In this document: positions 1-9,285 of the stretch, piece by piece
Layout: the number at the start of each line of letters is the position of its first letter
How positions within the stretch are numbered: the first letter of the stretch is position 1
NCBI GenBank assembly: GCA_016291905.1
Contig: JAEEZS010000069.1
Coordinates: 1-47,096 of the forward strand
DNA length: 47,096 nt
From: Bacteroidaceae bacterium
Lineage (GTDB): Bacteria > Bacteroidota > Bacteroidia > Bacteroidales > Bacteroidaceae
Direction: 5' to 3'
Translations under genes and position numbers: made by a program
Notes under the pieces: model-generated
Database searches by the model: none
What the model saw: only the letters and a program-made list of their open reading frames with translations
What the model was told of the DNA's origin: nothing

Positions 1-28
1 AATTCTTAACTCTTAACTATTTAAAACT

Positions 29-445
29 ATGCCTATTACTTATCAGATTGTGGGTTGCACCAACCCGAATGGTGCCGAGGGCGTCGACTACGCCACCAAC
101 CGCGCCGTGAAGACCGGCGACTATGACTTCAAGTCCCTCACCGAGGACATCCAGTTTGCCACCACTGCTACGAAGGCGGACATCGTGGCCGTGCTGACGG
201 CTGCCAAGGAGTTCATCAAGACGCACCTGCTTCAGGGCCAGCGCATCGTGCTGCAGGAGATCGGGGCGCTGCAGGCCAACATCAAGAGCAAGTGCTTCGC
301 CCAGAGCGTGATTCCGCTGGAGGCCTTCGACCCCAGCTCGTACATCAAGGGCTGCGGTATCCGCTTCCGCGCCGATGCCGACCTGCTGAAGTACGTCCGC
401 ACCAACCGCCAGCTGAAGCGCGTGCCCAGCGAGCTCTTAGCCTAA
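29..445 (+). CDS. HU-like histone-family DNA-binding protein
   Basis: The product has 138 residues and starts MPITYQIVG. It resembles the Bacteroidales 'histone-like, putative' HU relatives, which are longer than classical 90-residue HU. The HU/IHF-like part is roughly residues 45-125, with a helical stretch (KADIVAVLTAAKEFIKTHLL) followed by a beta segment (GQRIVLQEIGALQANIKS). The expected role is nucleoid or element DNA binding in the cytoplasm. The ATG follows an A/T-rich leader (1-28) without a Shine-Dalgarno sequence, as is usual in this phylum. The same leader and the first 12 codons recur in a broken copy on the other strand near 11886. The gene is followed by a G-rich tract and by the 31-codon smalltalk gene at 637, a common Bacteroidales pairing. 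Family assignment is good; the specific role is unknown. Confidence 0.85.
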   Translation: MPITYQIVGCTNPNGAEGVDYATNRAVKTGDYDFKSLTEDIQFATTATKADIVAVLTAAKEFIKTHLLQGQRIVLQEIGALQANIKSKCFAQSVIPLEAFDPSSYIKGCGIRFRADADLLKYVRTNRQLKRVPSELLA

Positions 446-459
446 GACCCACCCCCGAA

Positions 460-497
460 CCCCTCCCGTGAGGGAGGGGGGGGAGGGGGAAAGGGGG
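460..497. other. C/G hairpin and long G-tract downstream of the HU-like gene
   Basis: A perfect 8-bp stem with a GTGA loop (460-479, CCCCTCCC/GGGAGGGG) runs directly into G-runs up to 497, which fit a G-quadruplex pattern (four or more runs of at least three G). There is no T-tract, so it is not a standard intrinsic terminator. It could stop or pause transcription or be an intergenic repeat. Confidence 0.5.
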
Positions 498-537
498 GAT
501 CTTAGTTGAAGATTGTAGATTTAAAATTGGACATTTA

Positions 538-570
538 AGAACGCGCTTCGCGCTGTAGGGCCCGACAGGG
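538..570 (+). repeat. 33-bp REP-like repeat, copy 1
   Basis: It begins AGAACGCGCTTCGCGCTG and contains the small palindrome GCGCTTCGCGC. An exact reverse complement lies at 12002-12034, so two perfect 33-bp inverted copies flank about 11.4 kb. Both copies lie near HU-like sequence (the intact gene here, the broken copy there). Confidence 0.85.
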
Positions 571-636
571 TGAAGGTGGTTCTTGATTCTTAACTAAAAA
601 CAATTCCTTATTTCTAACTCCTAATTTTACAATTCT

Positions 637-732
637 ATGAAAGCTTCTGTCTCATGGAAAAAGATACTCGAAATTGTGATTGCCGTGCTGACGGCGATTG
701 TGGGCACGCTCTCGGTTCAAAGCTGCCTCTGA
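637..732 (+). CDS. smalltalk protein (31-residue hydrophobic peptide)
   Basis: A short reading frame starts ATGAAAGCTTC and encodes 31 residues. It has a basic N-terminus (MKASVSWKKILE), one hydrophobic segment (about residues 10-27, IVIAVLTAIVGTLSV) and the tail QSCL. This matches the layout of the 'smalltalk' family of tiny Bacteroidales proteins, which usually end GVTSCM or similar and lie just after an HU-like gene. The terminal Cys could be lipidated or membrane-proximal, but that is inference. The N-acetylmuramoyl-L-alanine amidase that often follows smalltalk is absent; the sequence goes straight into microsatellite-like repeats and a tRNA. The start is preceded by an A/T-rich leader of the type seen before other genes here. 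No function is established. Confidence 0.7.
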   Translation: MKASVSWKKILEIVIAVLTAIVGTLSVQSCL

Positions 733-783
733 AAACGATGGCGATAGCGATGGCGATGGCGAACGAGAAAACGATGGCGAACG
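731..783 (+). repeat. GCGATG hexamer-type repeat after smalltalk
   Basis: The 14-mer GAAAACGATGGCGA occurs at 731-744 and 767-780. Between them lie runs of GCGATA/GCGATG hexamers. A reading frame through this stretch (654-854) is compositional and is not called. Confidence 0.6.
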
Positions 784-907
784 CCACGCCGGGCATTGCA
801 AACGCTATCGTTATCGTCGCGCTTATCCTCTCAGGGCTGGTGCTGGTGGGGTGAAACGGAGGGCACCGTGACACAATAACAAAGGGAGGCTGATGCCCCC
901 CCTCCAG

Positions 908-978
908 AGCGGAATACGGGAATCGAACCCGCCTCCTCGGCTTGGGAAGCCGATGCACTACCGATGTGCTAATTCCGC
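908..978 (-). tRNA. tRNA-Gly (anticodon CCC)
   Basis: Read on the minus strand from 978, the sequence folds as a cloverleaf. The acceptor is GCGGAAT/ATTCCGC, the D stem GCAC/GTGC, the anticodon stem TCGGC/GCCGA with loop TTCCCAA (anticodon CCC, decoding GGG), and the T arm GCGGG-TTCGATT-CCCGT. The discriminator is U (908). CCA is not encoded. A strong promoter lies immediately upstream. Confidence 0.95.
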
Positions 979-989
979 AATTGCGACTG

Positions 990-1021
990 CAAAGATAGTG
1001 CAAGTCGAACGAAAAACCAAA
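990..1021 (-). promoter_or_regulatory. Promoter of tRNA-Gly
   Basis: On the minus strand there is TTTG (1018-1021), a 20-nt spacer, then TATCTTTG (990-997), a full match to the Bacteroidetes -33/-7 pattern. The predicted start is a few bases before the tRNA 5' end at 978. Confidence 0.75.
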
Positions 1022-1025
1022 TTTA

Positions 1026-1059
1026 TTTGAGTTTTTCTGACGTTCGTCCTCTATCTTTG
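1026..1059 (+). promoter_or_regulatory. Orphan plus-strand promoter facing the esterase gene
   Basis: TTTG (1026-1029), a 22-nt spacer and TATCTTTG (1052-1059) form a promoter-like pair pointing rightward. The only gene there runs the other way. With the tRNA-Gly promoter it makes an imperfect inverted repeat (CTGCAAAGATAG...CTATCTTTGCAG, 986-1061). It may be a leftover tRNA promoter or give antisense RNA. Confidence 0.4.
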
Positions 1060-1071
1060 CAGCCGTGTGTG

Positions 1072-2310
<1,239 letters not shown>

Positions 2311-2354
2311 TTAAGAGTTAAAAAAAAATGAATTATGCAATTATCAACTGTGAA

Positions 2355-5300
2355 CTATCTGACGATGATCTTGCGGCCTTGGCTGATGTAGATGCCGGTG
2401 GGGAGGGTGCGTGCGTCGGTGCCCACGCAACGTCCGTCAGGGGCGTAGATGGGGGCCGGGGCATCGGCGTCGGCGTCGGTCAGGCGGATGCCGGTGTCGA
2501 AGGGGGCGTAGAGCTGCAGCTCCGAGAGGCCGAAGTCGGTGAAGAGGTTGTTGTCCTGCGCGGCATGGCTGCGGTAGTTCACGTCGCCCACGATGATGCG
2601 GAAGCGGCTGTAGGGCTGCTCGAAGGTGAGGAGGGGCGAGTACCAGTCAGCCTCCCTCTCGGTAATGAAACCGCCGTCCTGCGGGTAGGCGTTTGCGATG
2701 TTGCGGATGACGCAGCAGGGGCGCCAGCTTTCCCCGTCGTCCGAGCCGCTGACGGTGATGCTCATGGGGCGCAGGAGCGTCTTGGTGGCGTTGTAGGCGC
2801 GGGTGTAGAGCCAGAACGACTGCACGGGGTGGGGCAGGCTGACCTCGATGTAGGGCTTGGCGAGACGGACGAGTTCCTCGGGCGTGTGGGCCGTGGGATT
2901 GGTCTGGTAGGAGGTGGATGCCTTGCCGTCGATGAGCGAGGCGAGGACGTTGCGCCCTGCGCCCGGGCTGTTGGTGCTCAATTGGGCGACGTCGTTGATC
3001 TGGGGGTAGGCGTCGGTGAAATCGTCGGGCCGCGTGCCCTCGGAGCCGTCCACGGGGGGAGCGGGCTCACCGTCACCTTGTGACCAGGGCAGGAACACCC
3101 AGGCTGCAGGCCCGTCGGTGCGCTCGCTGGGGGCTGTGCCTGCCACACGTCCGCCCACGCCCCAGCCCTCGGCGTAGTAGTCGGCAAAGAGGTCGAGGCC
3201 CGTCTCGGCACAGCGGATGGCGTAGGAGTCGTTCGTGCCGCCCGAGACCGGGTAGTCCGTGAGGGGGCAGATGAGGAGGGGCGCGGTGTCAGCCGTCAGG
3301 CGTGCGTAGTCGGCATCGGTGAAGGTGAGGAAGCGCCCTGTGCCCTCGTTCCTGATGCGGTAGCGGTTGCCCTTCTTGGTGGTGTCGATGTAGAACACTT
3401 CCCAGACGAAATTGGGGTTGTACCGGTCGACGTTGTTCCACGCCACAAGGCTGTCGTTGAAGGCGTAGAGGGCCTTGAGGGGGCCATTGTCGGTCTGGCG
3501 CAGGGTGATGAGGTAGCGTCCGTCAGCCACAGCGATGCGTAGGGTGATGCCTTCGTAGGCTTCGCGCAGGGCTGCCTCGAGGGCGGCATACTCGTCGTCG
3601 GTGCCCGTGCGGGCTGCGAGGGCCTGCTGGGCTGCCTCGAGGGCTGCGAAGTAGGCTGCCGTGCCCTGCGAGTTGTACATGACGCTATGGTAGTCGTTGC
3701 CGTCGTTCGTGCAGGCTGTCACAAGGGTAGCCAGCGAGGTGTAGGCGGGTGTCTCGTCGGCTGCTCCGAGGTACTCGAAGGGGATGCCCTCGAGCTTGAA
3801 CGAGCTGAAGCTGAGGCACGACTGGTCCACCATGTTGACGATGATGCCCAGCGACACCTGCGCTTCCTGAGGCAGCATGAAGCTGACGGAGCAGGTGTTG
3901 AGCATCGCCCACGCCAGGGCCGTCTCCTCGCAGTCGTCCTCGCCCACCAGTTTGTCGCCATAGTTGACGACGATGCGGCTGGTCTGCGTGGAGGTGCCGT
4001 CGCTGAGGGTACACGAGAAGGTGTAGCGCCCTGCGGGCAGGGTGACGGTCTGCCAGAGGCGGTAGTCGTGCAGCGCCTCGGCAAAGTTGCTCCAGATGGT
4101 CTCGATGGTGATGTCGTTGCCGTGGGCGGTATCGACGTGTGCGCCGGTGATGATGGAGCCGTTCTTGATCTGGTTCATCTCACGCCAACCGCTGCGCTTG
4201 GTGCCCATCTCGAGGCGCAGGAAACGGCTGCTGTTGGTGGGGTTGACGGTGCCCGAGGCGGTATAGTAGGGGCGCTGGTAGTTGGTGAGGTAGTGGGCGG
4301 TGACGTCGCCTGCGGGGGGCGCGTCGAGGTCGAGGGTGAAGACGCCGAGGGCCGAGTTCCAGGCATCGCCGTCGGGGCCGAAGTCGATGCGCGTGGCGTC
4401 GAGGGCGTGCGACGTACGGTCGATGACGTTGCCCCCGCTCTGGTTGAAGTCGTAGTAGACGCGCAGGGCATCGTCGGCCTCGGCAGCAGCCACGTCGGCA
4501 ATGGGGGCGTTGCAGTAGCTGTGCAGGGCGTCGGCGCTGAGGGCGCTGTTCCAGAGGCGGAACTCGTCCAGCAGGCCGTTGAAGCAGACATCGTCGTTGC
4601 CTACGGTAAGCGCTGCCCACGCGGGGGAGCTGGTGCCCAGCTTGGCTGTGGGCGTGGCGAAGAGGATGCCGTCGCGCCAGAACTGCACGGTGCCGGCGTT
4701 GTAAACGAGGGCGTAGTGGTGCCATTCGTTGGGCACGACATAGCCCTTGCCTGAGCTGACGGACTTGCCGCTGAGGGTGACGCTGACACTCCCTTCAGCG
4801 TCGCAGACCGTGCTGAAGGGCTCGGCTGTGAACGTGGCGCTGCCCTTGCAGGCCGAGGGGCGCATCCACCAGTCGAGGGTGAAGCCCGTGGTAGTCTCCG
4901 TAAGGGGGCTGGGGAGGGTGATGCGCTCGACGCCCGTGAAGTGGAGGGCGCTCTTGGCATCGGCGTTGCTCACGGTGAGCAGTCCGCCCTGCGTGGCACG
5001 TCCGCTGCCCTCGGCGTTGCTGACGTTGAGGGTGACGTCGTAGAGGCCTGGGGCAACGGGGATGACAGCGGGGCTCCTGCCGCTGATGGTGAAGCACCGG
5101 TGTCCGTTAGAGAGTTCCCACGTCCAGGCTGTGGGCGCATAGCGGCTCTTGTCGTTCAGCCAGACGGTGTCGCCCAGCAGCACGGCAGTAGGCGTGACGT
5201 CGAAGAGCGCGGCAGGGGCTGCTGCGCTGACGGTGACATCGCGGCTCACCGACGATGAGCCGTAGGCATTCGTAGCCGTAAGCGTCACGCGGAAGGTGCC

Positions 5301-8144
5301 CAGCGCGGTGTAGAGAGCTGAGGCATTGGTTGACGTCAGCCTCTCCACCTCGGCACCCGGGAGGGTCCAGACGTAGCTGCAGCCCTCGCCCTCGGTACGG
5401 TTGATGAAGCTGAAGCGGTCTCCCGCAGGCAGCACGTCAGCCGTGACGTCGAAGGCTGCCACAGGGGCTATGCCCTCGGCAACGGTAATCTGGGTAGTGT
5501 CGGCAGCCGTCTCGCCATTCGCAAACGTGGCTGTGAGGATGACGGTGTAGTCGCCTGCCTGCCTGAAGACGAACGAGGGGCTCTTGCCGCTCACGTCGGG
5601 CTTGTCGGCCCCCTCGGCGTTCCATTGCCAGGCAGTGGCATCGACAGAGGTAATGGCGCTCATCGTGTAGGGGATGCCTGCCGTGCAGGTGCCCTCGGCA
5701 GCAATCGACGCTGTAAGCTCGGCACGCGAGGTGCAGAGGTCGTTATAGGTCTCCAGCGCCCATTCGCCCGTGGCCCACAGGGTGGCGTGCTTGCCCGACA
5801 CCCGCTCGCAGAGGCGTATGTCGTCGTCCACGCGGATGGTGTCCATAGGCAGGTAGAGCAGCAGGTCTTCCTGCTCGGCAGGGTTGGCAATGCGGCTGAA
5901 CATGTTCGTCAGTATCTCCTCGGGCGTGCGTGCCGTCTTCCAGAGGCGGAACTCGTCCAGCCCGGCGCTCCAGAACTGGTTGGTGCCCGAGTGCCCGAAC
6001 TTCAGCGTGCCGAAGGCGTCCAGCCCCGAGTAGGTGGAGCTGGTGATGCTTCCCTTGCGCGTGCCGTTGACGTAGGCTGTCATCTTGTTCTTGTCGATGA
6101 CGATTGCCACGTGGTTCCACTTGCCTGTGCGGAAGACGCCCGAGAGCACCATACGGTCGCCCGACGAGGTGTTCCAGCCGGCATAGAGCTGTCCGCTGTT
6201 GTCGGTGTGGAAGAGGAAGGTGCCCCAGCCCGGACCCATCTGGTCCACGTAGCTGCGGTTGAGGTCCGAGCGCATCCAGAACTCAAAGGTGGCTTGTCCG
6301 AGGGGCTGTGTGACAGCCGAGGGGATGGAGAAGCCGCTCTCGTTGAGGATGAGCACGTTGTTGTCGTCAGCCATTGGTGTCAGCACAGCCACAGGGTTGC
6401 TGCGTGCGCTCTCCTGCAGGTACTCCCCGCAGGCGTACACGGCGCACACGGTGTACGACTCGCTGCCCAGGGCGTCGGGACGGAACGACGTCTCCGACAC
6501 AGGCAGCTCGGCTACGAGCGTGCTGCCCTCGTAGAGGCGGTAGCCCTCCAGGCTGATGCCCGAGGGCTGCGGAGCCGTCCACGTCAGCAGACCCTCTGTC
6601 AGCTGCAGGTTGCGCGGGGCGTAGAGCTGCTCGCCCGGCACGACGACGCTGATGATGGTCTCCTTGCCCTTGTTCTGGATGGCTACGTTGTGGCTCTCGA
6701 AGGGAATCTCCACGCCGTTGGGGTCCACCTCGTAGTTGATGATGGAGGCGTCGTAGATGTGTCCCTCGCCTACGGCAGTAGCCTTTGTCTTCACGATGAA
6801 GAAGTACTTGAGCGGCTTCGTACGGTCGTACGTTGAGCTGAGGTCCGTGAGGTCGTAGCCGAACTCCATCGGCTCGTAGTGCATGCCGTCCACCCAGCGT
6901 CCCAGCATGGGCACCTCGGGGGCAGGCACGGAGGCCTTCGCATCGCCGGCATACTTGAAGTGCTCGAAGTTGATGGTCTGGTCGGGCTGCGTGGCGTTGA
7001 TGTCGGTGGATATGCCGGCGCAGAGCAGCATCTCGCTGCGGCGCGAGTAGTCCATGCGCAGCTTGATGGTGCGCAGGGGACGATAGACCTTGCGGATGTA
7101 GTACGAGCCGGGCGTCCATACAATCTCGTCGGTGCCCACGCCGTAACAGTATTTGTAGGGGCAGTAGATGAAGCCGTTGTTCTCCCATCCGTCGCCCCAC
7201 GAGTTGGCTATTATCCAGGCGCCCACCTCGTCCTCGTCGGCCTCGCCCACCTTGCCGTCTCCGTCAAGGTCGAACTCGATGCGGTCGTCGTAGCCCACGA
7301 TGGTGAGGGCGTGGTTGTAGGTGTCGCCCCAGGCGCCCACGTACTTCATGCCGGCTACGCCGATGTCCTTGTTGTTCTTCGTCGAGGGGATGACCTTCCA
7401 CGTGCCGTAGGCAGCCACGCCTATGCCAGCCACGCCGCCCGAGTGGTACGTCTCGTCGCCACAGTGGTTGTAGATCCACTCCTTCAGCATCTGGCGCCCC
7501 TCAGGGGTGTTGGTGGCAGGGAACGAGAACGACGATTCGGCCCTGTTCCACATGGCGCTGAACCACTTGTCGTAGCCCTGCATCCAGCCGTAGTCATTGT
7601 CGTCGTGCGTCTGAGCGCCGAAAAGCCGGCTGTACGTGCGTCCCCCGTAGGTGACTACGTTGGGGATGCCGTTGGTGCAGGCCATCACCTCCTTGTCGCT
7701 GTTCTGGTAGGTCAGCAGCCAGGTGAAGTGGGTGGGGTACATGTTTTCGGGCAGCGAGCCGTCCAGGTCGCGCCAGGCGTTTATTTCGTGTCCGAACATA
7801 TAGGCGATGTTCTGTGCCGAGCCGCACGAGCCTCCGTCCTGGTTGAAGATGGGCGAGAAGTACTTGTCCTCGCCGTTGTTCACATGGTCGGGCAGCTCCA
7901 CCCTGACGCCCGCGCGCTGACGGGCCTTAAAGCGCTCATACACGGGGTTGTCCGTCGGGTTCACGGGGGTGGGGTCGAAGTCGGGGAAGAGCCTGCGGTC
8001 CACCTTGATTGTCTTGTCGCCCACACGAACCATCTCCGTCTTGTCGTCCACACGGACGACGTCAGCCTCCTGAGCCCCTACAGCCAGCGTGCCTGCCAGC
8101 ATCAGGGCTGCAAGTATCATTATCTTATGCCAAGTCCTTATCAT
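2355..8144 (-). CDS. Giant secreted papain-family (C1A) cysteine peptidase with LamG, PKD and discoidin-like modules and a T9SS tail
   Basis: The product has 1929 residues with a signal peptide (1-24). The N-terminal peptidase has NQDGGSCGSAQ (Cys107), NHALTIVGYDD (His278) and IIANSWGDGW (Asn314), the order of papain-type enzymes. A calcium-loop-like DLDGDGKVGEAD (292-303) sits between the His and Asn motifs. Then come a fibronectin III-like region (about 510-590), a LamG-like domain (about 600-760), PKD-like repeats (about 800-1050), a second LamG-like domain (about 1060-1230), a middle region with extended helices, and a discoidin-like F5/8C region (about 1740-1880). The end PTGIYISQGRKIIVR resembles a type IX secretion sorting domain. 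This suggests a surface or extracellular peptidase that binds glycans or matrix. Its substrates are unknown. The gene lies between aroB and the esterase on the same strand. Confidence 0.88.
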   Translation of the reverse strand: MIRTWHKIMILAALMLAGTLAVGAQEADVVRVDDKTEMVRVGDKTIKVDRRLFPDFDPTPVNPTDNPVYERFKARQRAGVRVELPDHVNNGEDKYFSPIFNQDGGSCGSAQNIAYMFGHEINAWRDLDGSLPENMYPTHFTWLLTYQNSDKEVMACTNGIPNVVTYGGRTYSRLFGAQTHDDNDYGWMQGYDKWFSAMWNRAESSFSFPATNTPEGRQMLKEWIYNHCGDETYHSGGVAGIGVAAYGTWKVIPSTKNNKDIGVAGMKYVGAWGDTYNHALTIVGYDDRIEFDLDGDGKVGEADEDEVGAWIIANSWGDGWENNGFIYCPYKYCYGVGTDEIVWTPGSYYIRKVYRPLRTIKLRMDYSRRSEMLLCAGISTDINATQPDQTINFEHFKYAGDAKASVPAPEVPMLGRWVDGMHYEPMEFGYDLTDLSSTYDRTKPLKYFFIVKTKATAVGEGHIYDASIINYEVDPNGVEIPFESHNVAIQNKGKETIISVVVPGEQLYAPRNLQLTEGLLTWTAPQPSGISLEGYRLYEGSTLVAELPVSETSFRPDALGSESYTVCAVYACGEYLQESARSNPVAVLTPMADDNNVLILNESGFSIPSAVTQPLGQATFEFWMRSDLNRSYVDQMGPGWGTFLFHTDNSGQLYAGWNTSSGDRMVLSGVFRTGKWNHVAIVIDKNKMTAYVNGTRKGSITSSTYSGLDAFGTLKFGHSGTNQFWSAGLDEFRLWKTARTPEEILTNMFSRIANPAEQEDLLLYLPMDTIRVDDDIRLCERVSGKHATLWATGEWALETYNDLCTSRAELTASIAAEGTCTAGIPYTMSAITSVDATAWQWNAEGADKPDVSGKSPSFVFRQAGDYTVILTATFANGETAADTTQITVAEGIAPVAAFDVTADVLPAGDRFSFINRTEGEGCSYVWTLPGAEVERLTSTNASALYTALGTFRVTLTATNAYGSSSVSRDVTVSAAAPAALFDVTPTAVLLGDTVWLNDKSRYAPTAWTWELSNGHRCFTISGRSPAVIPVAPGLYDVTLNVSNAEGSGRATQGGLLTVSNADAKSALHFTGVERITLPSPLTETTTGFTLDWWMRPSACKGSATFTAEPFSTVCDAEGSVSVTLSGKSVSSGKGYVVPNEWHHYALVYNAGTVQFWRDGILFATPTAKLGTSSPAWAALTVGNDDVCFNGLLDEFRLWNSALSADALHSYCNAPIADVAAAEADDALRVYYDFNQSGGNVIDRTSHALDATRIDFGPDGDAWNSALGVFTLDLDAPPAGDVTAHYLTNYQRPYYTASGTVNPTNSSRFLRLEMGTKRSGWREMNQIKNGSIITGAHVDTAHGNDITIETIWSNFAEALHDYRLWQTVTLPAGRYTFSCTLSDGTSTQTSRIVVNYGDKLVGEDDCEETALAWAMLNTCSVSFMLPQEAQVSLGIIVNMVDQSCLSFSSFKLEGIPFEYLGAADETPAYTSLATLVTACTNDGNDYHSVMYNSQGTAAYFAALEAAQQALAARTGTDDEYAALEAALREAYEGITLRIAVADGRYLITLRQTDNGPLKALYAFNDSLVAWNNVDRYNPNFVWEVFYIDTTKKGNRYRIRNEGTGRFLTFTDADYARLTADTAPLLICPLTDYPVSGGTNDSYAIRCAETGLDLFADYYAEGWGVGGRVAGTAPSERTDGPAAWVFLPWSQGDGEPAPPVDGSEGTRPDDFTDAYPQINDVAQLSTNSPGAGRNVLASLIDGKASTSYQTNPTAHTPEELVRLAKPYIEVSLPHPVQSFWLYTRAYNATKTLLRPMSITVSGSDDGESWRPCCVIRNIANAYPQDGGFITEREADWYSPLLTFEQPYSRFRIIVGDVNYRSHAAQDNNLFTDFGLSELQLYAPFDTGIRLTDADADAPAPIYAPDGRCVGTDARTLPTGIYISQGRKIIVR

Positions 8145-8148
8145 TTTT

Positions 8149-8183
8149 TCTTAACTCTTAACTCTTAATTCTTAACTATGAAC
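8149..8183. repeat. Intergenic TTAACTCTTAA-type leader repeat
   Basis: Short tandem units of TTCTTAACTCTTAA(C/T)T fill the gap between aroB and the peptidase gene. The same sequence family occurs at 1-20, 2302-2320, 11612-11634 and 11890-11930, usually just before start codons or just after stops. It gives A/T-rich leaders without Shine-Dalgarno sequences. Confidence 0.7.
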
Positions 8184-8202
8184 TATGCACTATGAACTAC
8201 TC

Positions 8203-9285
8203 TCATCTTTCGCGAATAAAGTCCAGCGCCTCGAAAATCATCTCGCGTGGAGCGGTGCAGTCAAGCCGTATGTCGCCTGGCGCAGCCAGCAGCACAAAGC
8301 GCACGGCATCGGCAGAGGTGTTTTTTTTGTCGTGCAGCATTAGAGCGTAGAGCCTGTCGTAGTCGTTGCAGCCTATGGGACAGGGCCCGTAGAGCTCGCT
8401 CAGCAGGCGTGTGGCGCCGCGCAGGACGTCCACCCCGAGCCCCGTCTGGACGTGCGAGAGATAGAGCTCGCCTATCATGCCCCATGCTACGGCATAGCCG
8501 TGCAGCACGGGCGTGTGCTTCTCCAGCAGCAGCGATTCGATGGCGTGGCCCAGCGTATGTCCTAGATTCAGTGCCTTGCGTATGCCCTTCTCGGTGGGGT
8601 CCTGGGCGACGATGCGCTCCTTGATGCCCACTGAATGGCGCACCAGCCGGGCTACCTCGTCCTGTCTGGCACCCGATGCCTGGAAGTCTGCCAGCGTGTC
8701 TGCCAGCGTCTCCATCTGTGCCACGGCATCCGTGTCGTGCCCTATCAGGATGTGCTTCATCATCTCCGCCATGCCGCTCAGCAGGTTCTCCTTGTCCAGC
8801 GAGGCAAGGAACGCGGCGCAAAGTACCACGTGCTCGGGCTGGTGGAAGGCGCCAACCTCGTTCTTCAGCCCGGCAAAGTTGATGCCCGTCTTGCCCCCTG
8901 TGGCAGCGTCCACCATGGCCAGCAGGGTGGTGGGGATGTTGATGTAGCGTATGCCGCGCTTGAACGAGGCTGCGGCAAACCCCCCGATGTCGGTGACGAC
9001 GCCCCCGCCCAGGTTGATGAGCAGGCTGTGGCGTGTGGCGCCCTGTTCCGAGAGCGCCCTCCACACGAGGGTGAGCGTGTCGATGTTCTTGTTGTCGTCC
9101 CCTGCCGGGATGGAGATGAGCTGTCCGGAAAATCCTGGAAATCCGGAAGTTCTGGACGACAGGACGAGCCGAGGCAGGCACTTCTGCCGCGTGTTCACGT
9201 CGCAGAGCACAAACGTGCGGTCTGCGCCGATGCCGGCTGTCACCTCGCGCATGGTCTGCTGTATGTCGGATGTAGTGATAATCAT
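8203..9285 (-). CDS. aroB: 3-dehydroquinate synthase
   Basis: This enzyme converts DAHP to 3-dehydroquinate, the second step of the shikimate pathway, using NAD and a divalent metal. The nucleotide-binding stretch is INLGGGVVTDIGGFAAASFK, followed by NIPTTLLAMVDAATGGKTGIN. Metal ligands are expected in the GMAEMMKH region and in the LNLGHTLGHAIE and VLHGYAVAWGM motifs. The start at 9285 is chosen because its ATG overlaps the stop codon of the upstream glycosyltransferase as ATGA, which implies coupled translation. An in-frame ATG three codons earlier (9294) is possible. The length (360 residues) is normal for the family. The protein is cytoplasmic. Confidence 0.95.
   Translation of the reverse strand: MIITTSDIQQTMREVTAGIGADRTFVLCDVNTRQKCLPRLVLSSRTSGFPGFSGQLISIPAGDDNKNIDTLTLVWRALSEQGATRHSLLINLGGGVVTDIGGFAAASFKRGIRYINIPTTLLAMVDAATGGKTGINFAGLKNEVGAFHQPEHVVLCAAFLASLDKENLLSGMAEMMKHILIGHDTDAVAQMETLADTLADFQASGARQDEVARLVRHSVGIKERIVAQDPTEKGIRKALNLGHTLGHAIESLLLEKHTPVLHGYAVAWGMIGELYLSHVQTGLGVDVLRGATRLLSELYGPCPIGCNDYDRLYALMLHDKKNTSADAVRFVLLAAPGDIRLDCTAPREMIFEALDFIRER

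Noticed and set aside
654..854. 66-codon plus-strand frame over the smalltalk region
   Set aside because: It overlaps the smalltalk gene in another frame and reads a GCGATG microsatellite as MAIAMAMA; the 31-codon frame matches a known family better.
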